Both the position numbers and the translations under genes were made by a program. Shown piece by piece: positions 1 to 7,651 of a stretch of 64,000 bases of DNA. Each line of letters opens with the position of its first letter. Positions within the stretch are counted from its first letter, which is position 1. A model generated the notes under the pieces. The model did not search any database and was not told where the DNA came from. It worked only from the letters and a program-made list of their open reading frames with translations. Source of the DNA: Flavobacterium limi (GTDB taxonomy: Bacteria > Bacteroidota > Bacteroidia > Flavobacteriales > Flavobacteriaceae); contig NZ_JAADZV010000001.1 in NCBI RefSeq assembly GCF_010645075.1, forward strand, positions 496,001 through 560,000, written 5' to 3'.

Positions 1-1243
1 TTACTCTTTGCCTTGTAATTTGAACCAGGCCAAATTTACTCGGAGGCAATATTTTATGTTTTGCTTTATCGTCGCTCATTTCTTCTCGCAAGAAGTCGAA
101 CAAAACTTTCCTGTTTTCAGGATTAGACATATCGATAAAATCAACTACGATTATTCCGCCCATATCACGCAGACGAAGTTGTCTGGCAATTTCAGCGGCT
201 GCAATCATATTCACTTCCATGGCGGTATCTTCCTGGTTGGTCGCTTTATTAGAACGATTTCCGCTGTTTACGTCTATAACGTGCAGCGCTTCGGTGTGTT
301 CTATGATAAGATAAGCGCCTTTGCTCATTGAAACCGTTCTTCCAAAAGAAGTTTTGATTTGTCTCTCTATATTGTATTTCTCAAAAATCGGAGTGTCGTT
401 TGATTGATAAAACTTCACAATTGATTGTTTTGAAGGTGCAATTTCCTGCAGATAATCCTTCGTTTGATGGTACAACTCTTCATCATCTATCTGAATACCA
501 CTAAAGGTATCGTTAAAAACATCTCTTAATATTGAAGAAGCTCTGTTAAGCTCTCCTAATACTTTGGATGGATGATGAGCAGTTGGTAATTTTTTACACA
601 TTGCAGTCCATCTGCCAAGCAGGTTCTGCAAATCTTTTTCTAATTCGGCTGTATTTTTGCCTTCGGCTACTGTGCGAACAATAACACCAAATCCTTTAGG
701 TTTGATCGATAGAACAAGTTTTTTTAAACGGTCCTTTTCTTTTTTGTCTTCTATTTTTTGAGAAATAGAAACACGATCAGAAAACGGAACCAGAACGATA
801 AATCTTCCTGCCAGTGAAAGCTCAGCGCTTATTCTTGGCCCTTTGGTCGATATAGGTTCTTTAACCACTTGTACTAAGACAGATTGATTGGCACTTAAAA
901 TATCAGTAATGATGCCATCTTTGTCAATCTCTTTTTCAAACTGAAAGGTTTTTAGGGAGAAATCTTTTATTTTACCTGCGCTTACAAGTTTTATGAATTT
1001 CAGTTGGGAAGCTAGGTTTGGCCCTAAATCGTGATAATGTAAAAAGGCATCTTTCTCAAAGCCTACATTTACAAAAGCAGCATTAAGTCCGGCAACTGGT
1101 TTTCTGATTTTGGCAATAAAAATATCACCAACCTGAAAGTTGCTTGTTTCTTGTTCCTTGTGTAATTCAATTAGTTTTCCATCTTTTAATAAGGCAAAAT
1201 CTACGGCTTCAGGACTAGATCTAATGATCAATTCTTTATTCAC
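1..1243 (-). CDS. rng: Ribonuclease G/E family protein, 3' part missing (runs off left edge)
   Basis: Endoribonuclease of the RNase E/G family, which processes rRNA precursors and mRNA. The minus-strand frame is open from 1243 to the window edge (about 414 codons). The N-terminal part has an S1-like segment (residues ~35-120, FQVGDIFIAKI and VVGF-like strands). The metal-site motif HVIDVNSGN lies near residue 324, and VVDFIDM follows, matching the two catalytic Asp of the family. The last codons seen read SKFGLVQITRQR, a strongly conserved family segment, so the C-terminal zinc-link region is outside the window. The start is GTG at 1243 (reads V/M-N-K-E-L-I), as expected for Bacteroidota RNase G. 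I found no ATG that would fit as well. It lies downstream of the HU gene on the same strand. Recognition of the family is certain; the G versus E label is by Bacteroidota convention. Confidence 0.93.
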   Translation of the reverse strand, partial: MNKELIIRSSPEAVDFALLKDGKLIELHKEQETSNFQVGDIFIAKIRKPVAGLNAAFVNVGFEKDAFLHYHDLGPNLASQLKFIKLVSAGKIKDFSLKTFQFEKEIDKDGIITDILSANQSVLVQVVKEPISTKGPRISAELSLAGRFIVLVPFSDRVSISQKIEDKKEKDRLKKLVLSIKPKGFGVIVRTVAEGKNTAELEKDLQNLLGRWTAMCKKLPTAHHPSKVLGELNRASSILRDVFNDTFSGIQIDDEELYHQTKDYLQEIAPSKQSIVKFYQSNDTPIFEKYNIERQIKTSFGRTVSMSKGAYLIIEHTEALHVIDVNSGNRSNKATNQEDTAMEVNMIAAAEIARQLRLRDMGGIIVVDFIDMSNPENRKVLFDFLREEMSDDKAKHKILPPSKFGLVQITRQRV

Positions 1244-1486
1244 TCTGTAAATTTTTATCCGTGAATTGGTTGTCAGTTGTTTTGTTGATAGCTGTTGGTA
1301 AAAACCAAAAGCCAAAAACCAAAAACCATCAACTTCTACAAGGATGGATTAAACAATATTTTTTAACAGGTATTAACCCGGCGAAAAAAAATTAATAGAG
1401 ATGTAGAGTAAAGACTATAGATTTTGCGTCTATATTCTATTTTTCTTTTCTCTTTCATCTTTTTTCAATTTCAATGAACGTTTAAA

Positions 1487-1518
1487 AAGAAAAAAGTAGT
1501 TTAAAACTACTTTTTCTT
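1487..1518 (-). terminator. Intrinsic terminator overlapping the 30-aa gene
   Basis: Near-perfect palindrome (aaagaaaaaagtagt / actactttttcttt around a ttaaa loop) with a T-rich tract on the minus strand. The TAG stop of the 30-residue gene lies inside the stem. Confidence 0.6.
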
Positions 1519-1599
1519 TTTGTGACGGTTAGCTCTCGCTCTTTTTTTTCTTTTGTGAGTAGCTACCTTATGTCTCTTTCTTTTTTTACCACTTGGCAT
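1507..1599 (-). CDS. 30-residue Arg/Lys-rich conserved peptide
   Basis: Very short gene of 30 codons plus TAG. It begins MPSGKKRKRHKVATHKR and ends RANRHKKKK, and nearly two thirds of its residues are Lys, Arg or His. Peptides beginning MPSGKKRKRHK are, as far as I recall, conserved across Bacteroidota next to HU genes. I also recall that a small extra ribosomal protein was reported in the Flavobacterium ribosome structure, but I cannot verify that this is the same protein. The composition fits binding to rRNA or DNA. It sits 31 nt downstream of the HU stop on the same strand and is probably cotranscribed with it, ending in a terminator that overlaps its stop codon. The coding call rests on the clean start, the stop and my memory of conservation. 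The function is inferred. Confidence 0.75.
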   Translation of the reverse strand: MPSGKKRKRHKVATHKRKKRARANRHKKKK

Positions 1600-1630
1600 A
1601 TCGTATCGATTTTATGATTAATTAATAGTG

Positions 1631-1921
1631 TTATTTTGCTTCGTTGTTTGTTTTTACCCCCTCTACAAAAACTTTTGCAGGTTTAAAAGCAGGAATATTG
1701 TGTGCAGGAATTTTGATTGTGGTATTTTTAGAAATGTTTCTTCCTGTTTTCTCAGCTCTGGTTTTTACGATGAAACTTCCGAAACCTCTTAGGTAAACAT
1801 TGTCACCAGTTTCTAATGAAGTCTTAACTTCTTCCATAAAAGTTTCAACTGTTGCCTGAACGTCTCCTTTTTCAAGACCTAATTTCTCTGAAATCTTCGC
1901 TACGATATCTGCTTTCGTCAT
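1631..1921 (-). CDS. HU family DNA-binding protein
   Basis: Histone-like nucleoid protein that binds and bends DNA as a dimer. From the chosen start (MTKADIVAKISEKLGL) the product is 96 residues. It contains the HU signature GFGSFIVKTRAEKTGRN and the DNA-contacting arm ending NIPAFKPAK, the standard length and layout. An in-frame ATG 51 nt upstream would add 17 residues (MQPQKNSTS...). However, that ATG lies immediately against the TATATTTG -7 box at 1970-1977, so transcription would start inside the extension; position 1921 is therefore preferred. The 30-aa basic peptide gene follows on the same strand. The family is certain; which HU paralogue this is cannot be told from the sequence alone. 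Confidence 0.95.
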   Translation of the reverse strand: MTKADIVAKISEKLGLEKGDVQATVETFMEEVKTSLETGDNVYLRGFGSFIVKTRAEKTGRNISKNTTIKIPAHNIPAFKPAKVFVEGVKTNNEAK

Positions 1922-1969
1922 TTTCTTTCCTATTTTATTTATAAATGATGTACTATTTTTTTGAGGTTG

Positions 1970-2001
1970 CAAATATAGGAATTAAAAAAATAATTAATCA
2001 A
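1970..2001 (-). promoter_or_regulatory. Promoter of the HU gene
   Basis: On the minus strand, TTG (1999-2001), 21 nt spacer, TATATTTG (1977-1970): the Bacteroidota TTG / TAnnTTTG promoter. It places the transcript start a few nt upstream of 1963 and decides the HU start codon. Confidence 0.7.
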
Positions 2002-2034
2002 GCTAATTCGTTAAATTTTAATTACATAAACATT

Positions 2035-2042
2035 TACTTTTG
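2035..2042 (+). promoter_or_regulatory. -7 box of the mutY promoter
   Basis: TACTTTTG matches TAnnTTTG exactly. No clear -33 TTG is present at the right distance. It overlaps the TTG at 2040 that would otherwise be a possible start, so mutY must start downstream at ATG 2061. Confidence 0.6.
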
Positions 2043-2060
2043 TTTTCTAAGTATTTTAAA

Positions 2061-3107
2061 ATGAATTTTCATAACACGCTGATAAATTGGTATTTACAAA
2101 ACAAACGTGATTTGCCCTGGCGAAATACGGTTGATCCGTACCATATTTGGCTCTCAGAAATTATGCTCCAGCAAACAAGAGTGGCGCAGGGAATGCCGTA
2201 TTTTTTTTCTTTTACAAAGGAATTTCCTACTGTTTTTGATTTGGCAAATGCTGATGAAGAAAAAGTTCTAAAACTCTGGCAGGGATTAGGATATTATTCC
2301 AGGGCGAGAAACCTGCATAAAACAGCTCAGTATATTGCAAATGATTTAAATGGAGTTTTTCCGGCTACTTATAATGATTTGTTGAAGTTAAAAGGTGTTG
2401 GCGAATATACAGCGGCTGCGATTGCTTCTTTTTCTTATAATGAGGCTGTTCCGGTGGTTGATGGCAATGTATTCAGAGTGCTTTCACGTTATTTCGATAT
2501 TGAATCGGATATTACATTACCTGCGACTAAAAAAGAATTTACTGCGCTTGCAAAAGAATTGATGCCGGACGGTAATCCTGCTATATTCAATCAGGCTATT
2601 ATGGAATTTGGGGCGATACAATGTGTTCCTAAAAGTCCGGATTGTAATATTTGTGTATTCAACAATAGCTGCCTGGCACTGCAAAAGAAAAAAGTAGATG
2701 TTTTGCCTGTAAAATCAAAAAAGCTGAAAGTGACCAACCGCTTCTTTAATTATCTGATTGTAGAAGATATTGAGGGAAAAACCTTAATACAAAAAAGAAC
2801 CGCGAAGGGGATTTGGCATAATCTCTATGAATTTCCGTTAGTGGAAACTCAAGAAATTATAAGCTTTGATTTTATCTCAAAAGTTGTTCAGCAGGGTATT
2901 TTGTCTTCTTATACCATTACCGCTATTGAAGAATGTTCGCAAGCAACTGTTATTCATAAACTTTCCCATCAGCATCTACACATACAGTTCTGGAAAATTA
3001 AAGTAAATAATGTTTTGGTTAATGGGTTGAATTTTAGTGATTTAAAATCGCTTCCATTTCCGATTGTGATTTATAATTTTATTGAAAAGGAAGAAATAAA
3101 TCGTTAA
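2061..3107 (+). CDS. mutY: A/G-specific adenine glycosylase MutY
   Basis: Removes adenine mispaired with 8-oxoguanine in base-excision repair. The product is 348 residues from ATG 2061. Visible landmarks are LPWR near the N-terminus, EIMLQQTRV with the catalytic Glu, the helix-hairpin-helix LKGVGEYTAAAI followed by VVDGNV with the catalytic Asp, and a [4Fe-4S] loop C-x6-C-x2-C-x5-C. There is also a C-terminal Nudix-like 8-oxoG recognition domain with LSHQHLHI. An upstream TTG at 2040 would add 7 residues but falls inside the promoter -7 box. It is divergent from HU across a 140-bp promoter region and followed by ssb after 38 nt, so mutY-ssb-gldE-gldD run in the same direction. Confidence 0.96.
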   Translation: MNFHNTLINWYLQNKRDLPWRNTVDPYHIWLSEIMLQQTRVAQGMPYFFSFTKEFPTVFDLANADEEKVLKLWQGLGYYSRARNLHKTAQYIANDLNGVFPATYNDLLKLKGVGEYTAAAIASFSYNEAVPVVDGNVFRVLSRYFDIESDITLPATKKEFTALAKELMPDGNPAIFNQAIMEFGAIQCVPKSPDCNICVFNNSCLALQKKKVDVLPVKSKKLKVTNRFFNYLIVEDIEGKTLIQKRTAKGIWHNLYEFPLVETQEIISFDFISKVVQQGILSSYTITAIEECSQATVIHKLSHQHLHIQFWKIKVNNVLVNGLNFSDLKSLPFPIVIYNFIEKEEINR

Positions 3108-3114
3108 AAAAAAG

Positions 3115-3122
3115 TACCTTTG
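3115..3122 (+). promoter_or_regulatory. -7 box of an ssb promoter
   Basis: TACCTTTG matches TAnnTTTG and lies 24 nt upstream of the ssb ATG. No TTG is found at 17-23 nt upstream. It suggests that ssb has its own promoter besides any readthrough from mutY. Confidence 0.5.
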
Positions 3123-3145
3123 ATACAAAACACAAATGTTATATC

Positions 3146-3583
3146 ATGAACGGAACATTAAACAAGGTGATGTTGATAGGCCATTTGGGCGACGATGTTA
3201 AAATGCATTATTTTGATGGAGGTAACTGTATCGGCCGCTTTCAGCTGGCAACAAATGAAGTATATATCAATAAAACGACAAACGAAAAAATTACTTCGAC
3301 CGAATGGCATAATTTAGTTGTGCGCAATAAAGCCGCTGAAATCTGTGAAAAATATTTATCCAAAGGAGATAAAATATACATTGAAGGGCGTATTAAATCA
3401 AGACAATGGCAGGCGGAAGACGGAACTACAAAATATACTACTGAAATTCAGGTAACCGAATTCACTTTTTTAACAACTAAAAAAGAAACGGAACATAAAC
3501 ATCATCAGGCTTCAGAATCACCAAAAAACACTAACTTTGAAAATACAAATGAAGGCTTGCCTATTAACGATTTGCCTTTTTAA
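3146..3583 (+). CDS. ssb: Single-stranded DNA-binding protein
   Basis: OB-fold protein that coats ssDNA during replication and repair. The product is 145 residues. The N-terminal OB fold begins MNGTLNKVMLIGHLGDD and carries STEWHNLVVRNKAAE and YIEGRIKSRQW. A short polar linker follows, then the C-terminal acidic tip NDLPF, which recruits partner proteins. It is shorter than E. coli SSB (178 aa) because the linker is short, as is usual in Bacteroidota. The gene lies between mutY and gldE. A second protein at 59249 in this window ends in the same DLPF tip. Confidence 0.96.
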   Translation: MNGTLNKVMLIGHLGDDVKMHYFDGGNCIGRFQLATNEVYINKTTNEKITSTEWHNLVVRNKAAEICEKYLSKGDKIYIEGRIKSRQWQAEDGTTKYTTEIQVTEFTFLTTKKETEHKHHQASESPKNTNFENTNEGLPINDLPF

Positions 3584-3606
3584 TTGTTTAACTAATCTTT
3601 TTTAAT

Positions 3607-4899
3607 TTGGACCCGGAGCCCGGTTTATTTTTTGTTTATACTGACGCCAATCTGATTGTTGGTTTTGTCGGGATATTTATTTTACTTTTCTTATCAGCAA
3701 TTGTTTCAGGTGCAGAAGTCGCCTTTTTTTCCTTGTCACCAAAAGAAATTGAAGATGTGCTGCAGGAAAATAGTCCGAAAGGAAAAATAATTTCAAACCT
3801 TTTGGATAAACCCAAAAAGCTCTTAGCTACATTATTAGTAGCGAATAATTTTTTGAATATTGGAGTAGTTATCCTTTTCTCTTTTATCGGTAGAAATATT
3901 TTTAAAGATGTCGTTTCTGACTCATTAAAATTTATCTTAGAGGTTATTCTGGTTACTTTTCTGATTTTGCTTTTTGCAGAAGTTCTTCCAAAAGTGTATG
4001 CAAGCCGAAATAATATAAAATTTGCTAAAAGAGTAGTTTATCCAATTGCTTTCTTAGATAAATTACTTTCTCCGGTAAGTTTGCCAATGCGTTCACTTAC
4101 GTTATATTTGCATCAAAAATTAGGGAAACAAAAAACAAATTTTTCAGTAGATCAGCTTTCGCAGGCTTTGGAGCTTACCGATTCTGAAGGTACATCCACA
4201 GAAGAGCAGAAAATACTGGAAGGAATCGTTTCTTTCGGGAATACAGATACCAAACAGGTAATGAGCCCAAGGATTGATGTTTTTGGGTTGGAGATTTCCG
4301 AATCTTTTGAAGAAATCTATCCAAAGATAATCGAAAAAGGATTTTCAAGAATTCCGGTTTATAGGGATAATATTGACCAGATTGAAGGAGTTTTATTTGT
4401 GAAAGATTTACTGCCTCATATTGATAATGACGGATTCGACTGGACGACTTTAATCAGGGAAGCTTTTTTTGTTCCCGAAAATAAAAAACTGGATAATCTG
4501 CTTAAAGATTTTCAAAGTCTGAAAAGCCATTTGGCGATTGTGGTCGATGAATATGGGGGAACTTCCGGGTTGGTATCTTTAGAAGATGTGATTGAGGAAA
4601 TTGTAGGTGATATTAGTGATGAGTTTGACGATGAAAATCTGAATTATTCTCAAATTGATGAAAAGAACTTTCTTTTTGAAGGAAAAATCAATTTGAAAGA
4701 TTTCTACAGAATAGTAGAAGTTAATGAGGAAATTTTTGAATCGCATAAAGGAGAGGCTGAAACATTAGCAGGTTTTATTCTTGAAATTCTCGGCAATTTC
4801 CCTAAAAAGAATCAAAAAATAGCGTTTGAAAATTGTGTGTTTACTATAGAAGCAGTTGATAATAAACGTATAAAACAAATAAAAGTAACAATAGAGTAA
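3607..4899 (+). CDS. gldE: Gliding motility-associated protein GldE (CNNM/CorC-like)
   Basis: Integral membrane protein of the DUF21-CBS-CorC family, linked to gliding and type IX secretion through its pairing with GldD. The product is 430 residues. Several transmembrane segments form the DUF21 part (residues ~15-160), with a GAEVAFFSLS segment early on. A CBS pair follows (ARG-like LFVKDLLPH; EYGGTSGLVSLEDVIEEIVGDI), then a C-terminal CorC/HlyC domain (~340-430). The start is TTG at 3607: an in-frame TAA lies at 3589-3591 and no ATG or GTG occurs in between, so the unusual start is forced. The stop is separated by one nt from gldD, indicating translational coupling. Confidence 0.93.
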   Translation: MDPEPGLFFVYTDANLIVGFVGIFILLFLSAIVSGAEVAFFSLSPKEIEDVLQENSPKGKIISNLLDKPKKLLATLLVANNFLNIGVVILFSFIGRNIFKDVVSDSLKFILEVILVTFLILLFAEVLPKVYASRNNIKFAKRVVYPIAFLDKLLSPVSLPMRSLTLYLHQKLGKQKTNFSVDQLSQALELTDSEGTSTEEQKILEGIVSFGNTDTKQVMSPRIDVFGLEISESFEEIYPKIIEKGFSRIPVYRDNIDQIEGVLFVKDLLPHIDNDGFDWTTLIREAFFVPENKKLDNLLKDFQSLKSHLAIVVDEYGGTSGLVSLEDVIEEIVGDISDEFDDENLNYSQIDEKNFLFEGKINLKDFYRIVEVNEEIFESHKGEAETLAGFILEILGNFPKKNQKIAFENCVFTIEAVDNKRIKQIKVTIE

Positions 4900-4900
4900 G

Positions 4901-5461
4901 ATGTTAAAAAAAACAATTTGGTTAGCGGTGATTTTACTTGCGCTGACTGTTGTAAGCTGTAAAGATGAGGTATTGCCAAAACCGGCTGGTTTTTTGCGTC
5001 TGGATTACCCGGAAGCTAAATATGTAAACTTCGAAAATACATGTCCTTTTTCTTTTCAAATGAATGAAGGTGCAGTAATTAAAGGAGAAAAAGAATGTGG
5101 ATTTGCTATCACATATCCAAAAATGAAAGCCACTATTTATCTTACCTATAAACCAGTAAATAATAATATCGATAAATTGCTCAGAGATGCTCAGAAATTA
5201 ACGTATGAGCATGTTATAAAAGCTGATGATATATTAGAACAGCCGTATTTAAACCCTGAAAAAAAAGTATACGGAATGTTTTATCAGGTAAACGGAAATG
5301 CGGCAACCAATTCACAATTTTATGTGACCGACAGTACAAAACATTTTATAACTGGATCGGTTTATTTTTATTCCAAACCTAATTTTGACTCGGTTATGCC
5401 GGCTGCCAGTTATATCAAAAATGATATGCAGAGGCTTATGGAGACTCTAAAATGGAAATAA
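4901..5461 (+). CDS. gldD: Gliding motility lipoprotein GldD
   Basis: Lipoprotein required for gliding and type IX secretion in Flavobacterium. The product is 186 residues. It has a lipoprotein signal peptide with lipobox VVSC (Cys 20), followed by the conserved mature start KDEVLPKPAGFLRLDYPEAKY-like segment (positions ~21-41) diagnostic for GldD. The rest is a soluble periplasmic domain with no recognised catalytic motif. The gene starts one nt after the gldE stop, matching the known gldE-gldD arrangement. The exact molecular role is not known to me. Confidence 0.93.
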   Translation: MLKKTIWLAVILLALTVVSCKDEVLPKPAGFLRLDYPEAKYVNFENTCPFSFQMNEGAVIKGEKECGFAITYPKMKATIYLTYKPVNNNIDKLLRDAQKLTYEHVIKADDILEQPYLNPEKKVYGMFYQVNGNAATNSQFYVTDSTKHFITGSVYFYSKPNFDSVMPAASYIKNDMQRLMETLKWK

Positions 5462-5506
5462 ATAAATTTCTTTATTTTTCCAAAGTGCAGGCATCACGTT
5501 GGCGCG

Positions 5507-5974
5507 TTAATATGGATTTTGTCCTATTTTAACTCTGTCAATTATAATACTTTGTATTGTTTGAAATTGTAATGGTTCGATCCAGTTATCATCATCAGAG
5601 TACGGTTGCGCTTGAAAAACAGGTGGATTATCTCCTTCGTCTAAATAGATAAATAAAAAATTAAGACCTCCCCATACATCAAAGGCATAAAAAGGACGGT
5701 TTATAGAACGATTATTATCGCCCATATGCTCTCTTATCCATTCTTGTATTTCTTGCTGGCTGTCATTTGGCCCATAATCACATACATAACAAAACTCACC
5801 TGCTAAAAATAATAACTCTTTTAGGACCTGAGGAAAAAGATTACCGTTGTTCCATGTTAATTCTAATTGTTGAATTTCTGACTCAGAAATACCTTCAATT
5901 TTAAATTGAATTTCTGTATCACTTGTATAAGCAATAGGATTGTCTTTTAAATGTTGCAAATATTTTATGTTCAT
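5507..5974 (-). CDS. SUKH (SMI1/KNR4-like) domain protein, probable orphan immunity protein
   Basis: 155 residues, soluble, acidic. The pattern GISESEIQQLELTWN...LFPQVLKELLFLAGE near residues 28-60 resembles the SMI1/KNR4 start (E-I-x-x-L-E ... LP-x-x-Y/L-K-x-x-L). FDVWGG and FLFIYLDEGDNPPVF match the later strands that end in a D/E-rich loop. Proteins of this superfamily usually act as immunity proteins to polymorphic toxins. No toxin gene is next to it, so it is an orphan here. It is convergent with gldD. The fold assignment is moderately sure; the immunity role is inferred from the family. Confidence 0.6.
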   Translation of the reverse strand: MNIKYLQHLKDNPIAYTSDTEIQFKIEGISESEIQQLELTWNNGNLFPQVLKELLFLAGEFCYVCDYGPNDSQQEIQEWIREHMGDNNRSINRPFYAFDVWGGLNFLFIYLDEGDNPPVFQAQPYSDDDNWIEPLQFQTIQSIIIDRVKIGQNPY

Positions 5975-6098
5975 AATATTCTAGCTATTTAATATGATTT
6001 TTATGGTAATATGAGTACAGTCAAAGATGCATTTAAAAATCAATTCACGATAATATTTCAAACTACTTTTAATTTTGTCACTCTTCAGCAAATACAAT

Positions 6099-6130
6099 TA
6101 AAAAGGCGTTCAATTTGAACGCCTTTTTTT
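6099..6130 (-). terminator. Intrinsic terminator of the heavy-metal-domain lipoprotein gene
   Basis: Inverted repeat aaaaggcgttcaa / ttgaacgcctttt with T-runs on both strands, 18 nt beyond the stop at 6148. Confidence 0.8.
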
Positions 6131-6147
6131 ATGGAGAAACTTTAATC

Positions 6148-6528
6148 TTAAGATTTCATGTTCGAAACTTTATATGTTTTTCCATCTCCTGTTTCCTGGA
6201 CAACCTTTGTCAAAGATTCAGGATTTTGAATTGTTTTATCGAAAGTTACAGTTGCTGTTTTTTTGTCAAAATCAACTGCAGCTTTTTCTACACCGTCAAG
6301 ATTAGCTAGTTCTTCTTCAATAGTTTTTGCACATCCTACTGCACAGGTCATTCCGTCAATTGTGAAACTGGCAGTCTGTACATTTTCTGCAGCAATTGGT
6401 TTGTGTTCTTTTGGTGCTTCTGTTTTTTCGCCTTTTGCTACAGCTAAACTTTTATCTTCTTCTTTTTTGCAGCTTACTAATACTAAACCCGCAATGGCTA
6501 ATGAAGCTATTATTTTTGTGATTTTCAT
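6148..6528 (-). CDS. Heavy-metal-associated (HMA) domain lipoprotein
   Basis: 126 residues. A lipoprotein signal peptide has lipobox VLVSC (Cys 20). A short charged linker (~21-50) leads into a ferredoxin-fold HMA domain (~55-120): FTIDGMTCAVGCAKTIE, LDGVEKAAVDF and ATVTFD. The metal loop is C-AVG-C, one residue longer than the usual CxxC of copper chaperones; this variant is common in secreted Bacteroidota HMA proteins. It probably binds a soft metal (Cu or similar) in the periplasm or at the outer membrane. No P-type ATPase or efflux gene is adjacent. The minus strand carries TAATTTTG at 6574-6567, a likely -7 box. Domain certain, metal uncertain. Confidence 0.88.
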   Translation of the reverse strand: MKITKIIASLAIAGLVLVSCKKEEDKSLAVAKGEKTEAPKEHKPIAAENVQTASFTIDGMTCAVGCAKTIEEELANLDGVEKAAVDFDKKTATVTFDKTIQNPESLTKVVQETGDGKTYKVSNMKS

Positions 6529-6633
6529 TTTATATATAATTTTAGGTTGTCTGAATAAATTTGTTGCAAAATTAATAAAAATCAGAAGGTCAGTTCCTAA
6601 AAATTATTACAAATTTGTATCAAAATACGATTT

Positions 6634-7500
6634 ATGGAAGCAAAACAATTAAAGTGGTTTTATTTATTGCTGCTTTCTCTAATTTGGGGAAGCTCTTTTA
6701 TTTTAATCAAAAGAGGATTGGTGGGATTGACAGCTGTTCAGGTAGGTTCAATCCGAATTATTTTTGCTGGTTTGTTTCTGCTTATAGTCGGTTTTTCAAG
6801 TTTAAAGAAAATATCAGCTCATCAGTGGAAATTTGTTGCTCTGACTTCATTCTTCGGAACATTTATTCCTGCTTTCTTTTTTGCCATTGCCGAAACTCAG
6901 GTTGACAGTTCCATTGTAGCTATTTTAAATTCGCTGACTCCTCTAAATACGTTGGTTTTAGGAATTATATTTTTTGGAATTCAGTTTCAAAAACGCCAGG
7001 TTTTAGGTGTTTTTATCGGATTAATCGGTTGTTTGTTGTTGGTTTTAAACGGTTCTTCAGGTTCATCAGGTCAAAATTATTATTATTTGATTTTAGTCGT
7101 AATTGCAACACTGTGTTATGCAATTAATGTAAATCTGATTAAGAAATATTTGTCTGATTTGAATTCGCTGAGTATTACTACCGGAAATTTCGCTGTTTTG
7201 TTCTTGCCGGCTTTAATTATTTTAAGTACTACAGATTTTACCCGAAAAATCCATCTTGAGACAACACATTATTCTGTTTTGTTCGTGATGATTTTAGGCG
7301 TTTTAGGAACCGGAATCGCAAATGTTTTATTTTTTAAGCTAATACAAATGTCTTCACCGGTATTTGCTACGTCAGTAACCTATTTAATTCCCATAGTGGC
7401 CTTTTTCTGGGGATTACTGGATAACGAGATGCTAACGCCAATTCAGTTCTTTGGAGCTTTTATTATTTTAATAGGGGTTTATTTGTCGGCGAAAAAATAA
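6634..7500 (+). CDS. EamA/DMT family transporter
   Basis: Inner-membrane exporter of the drug/metabolite transporter superfamily. The product is 288 residues with about ten hydrophobic helices arranged as two EamA repeats. The first starts SLIWGSSFILIKRGL, with R-I-I-F-A-G at helix 2. The second covers residues ~150-285 and ends FFGAFIILIGVYLS. The substrate cannot be inferred from sequence or neighbours. It is divergent from the HMA lipoprotein with a 105-bp shared upstream region and is monocistronic. Confidence 0.9.
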   Translation: MEAKQLKWFYLLLLSLIWGSSFILIKRGLVGLTAVQVGSIRIIFAGLFLLIVGFSSLKKISAHQWKFVALTSFFGTFIPAFFFAIAETQVDSSIVAILNSLTPLNTLVLGIIFFGIQFQKRQVLGVFIGLIGCLLLVLNGSSGSSGQNYYYLILVVIATLCYAINVNLIKKYLSDLNSLSITTGNFAVLFLPALIILSTTDFTRKIHLETTHYSVLFVMILGVLGTGIANVLFFKLIQMSSPVFATSVTYLIPIVAFFWGLLDNEMLTPIQFFGAFIILIGVYLSAKK

Positions 7501-7584
7501 TTCACAGTTATGAATTATGAGTGAAAAGTTATTTGTAAAATGTAAAAGGGGCTTCGACTTCGCTCATCCTGACAAAATGTATAA

Positions 7585-7617
7585 CAAAAAAAGCTGTCAA
7601 TTACGACAGCTTTTTTT
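7585..7617. terminator. Bidirectional intrinsic terminator
   Basis: Hairpin aaaaaaagctgtc / gacagcttttttt between the convergent EamA gene and the M16 peptidase pair. T-runs are present in both directions. Confidence 0.8.
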
Positions 7618-7651
7618 GTTTAAAATCTTAGCGCATTGGCAGTTCAACTTT

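Noticed and set aside
2040..2060. TTG start for mutY
   Set aside because: It lies inside the exact TACTTTTG promoter box; ATG 2061 gives the family N-terminus.
5507..5974. Toxin-immunity pair for the SUKH-like gene
   Set aside because: Neighbours are gldD and a metal-binding lipoprotein; no toxin domain is nearby.
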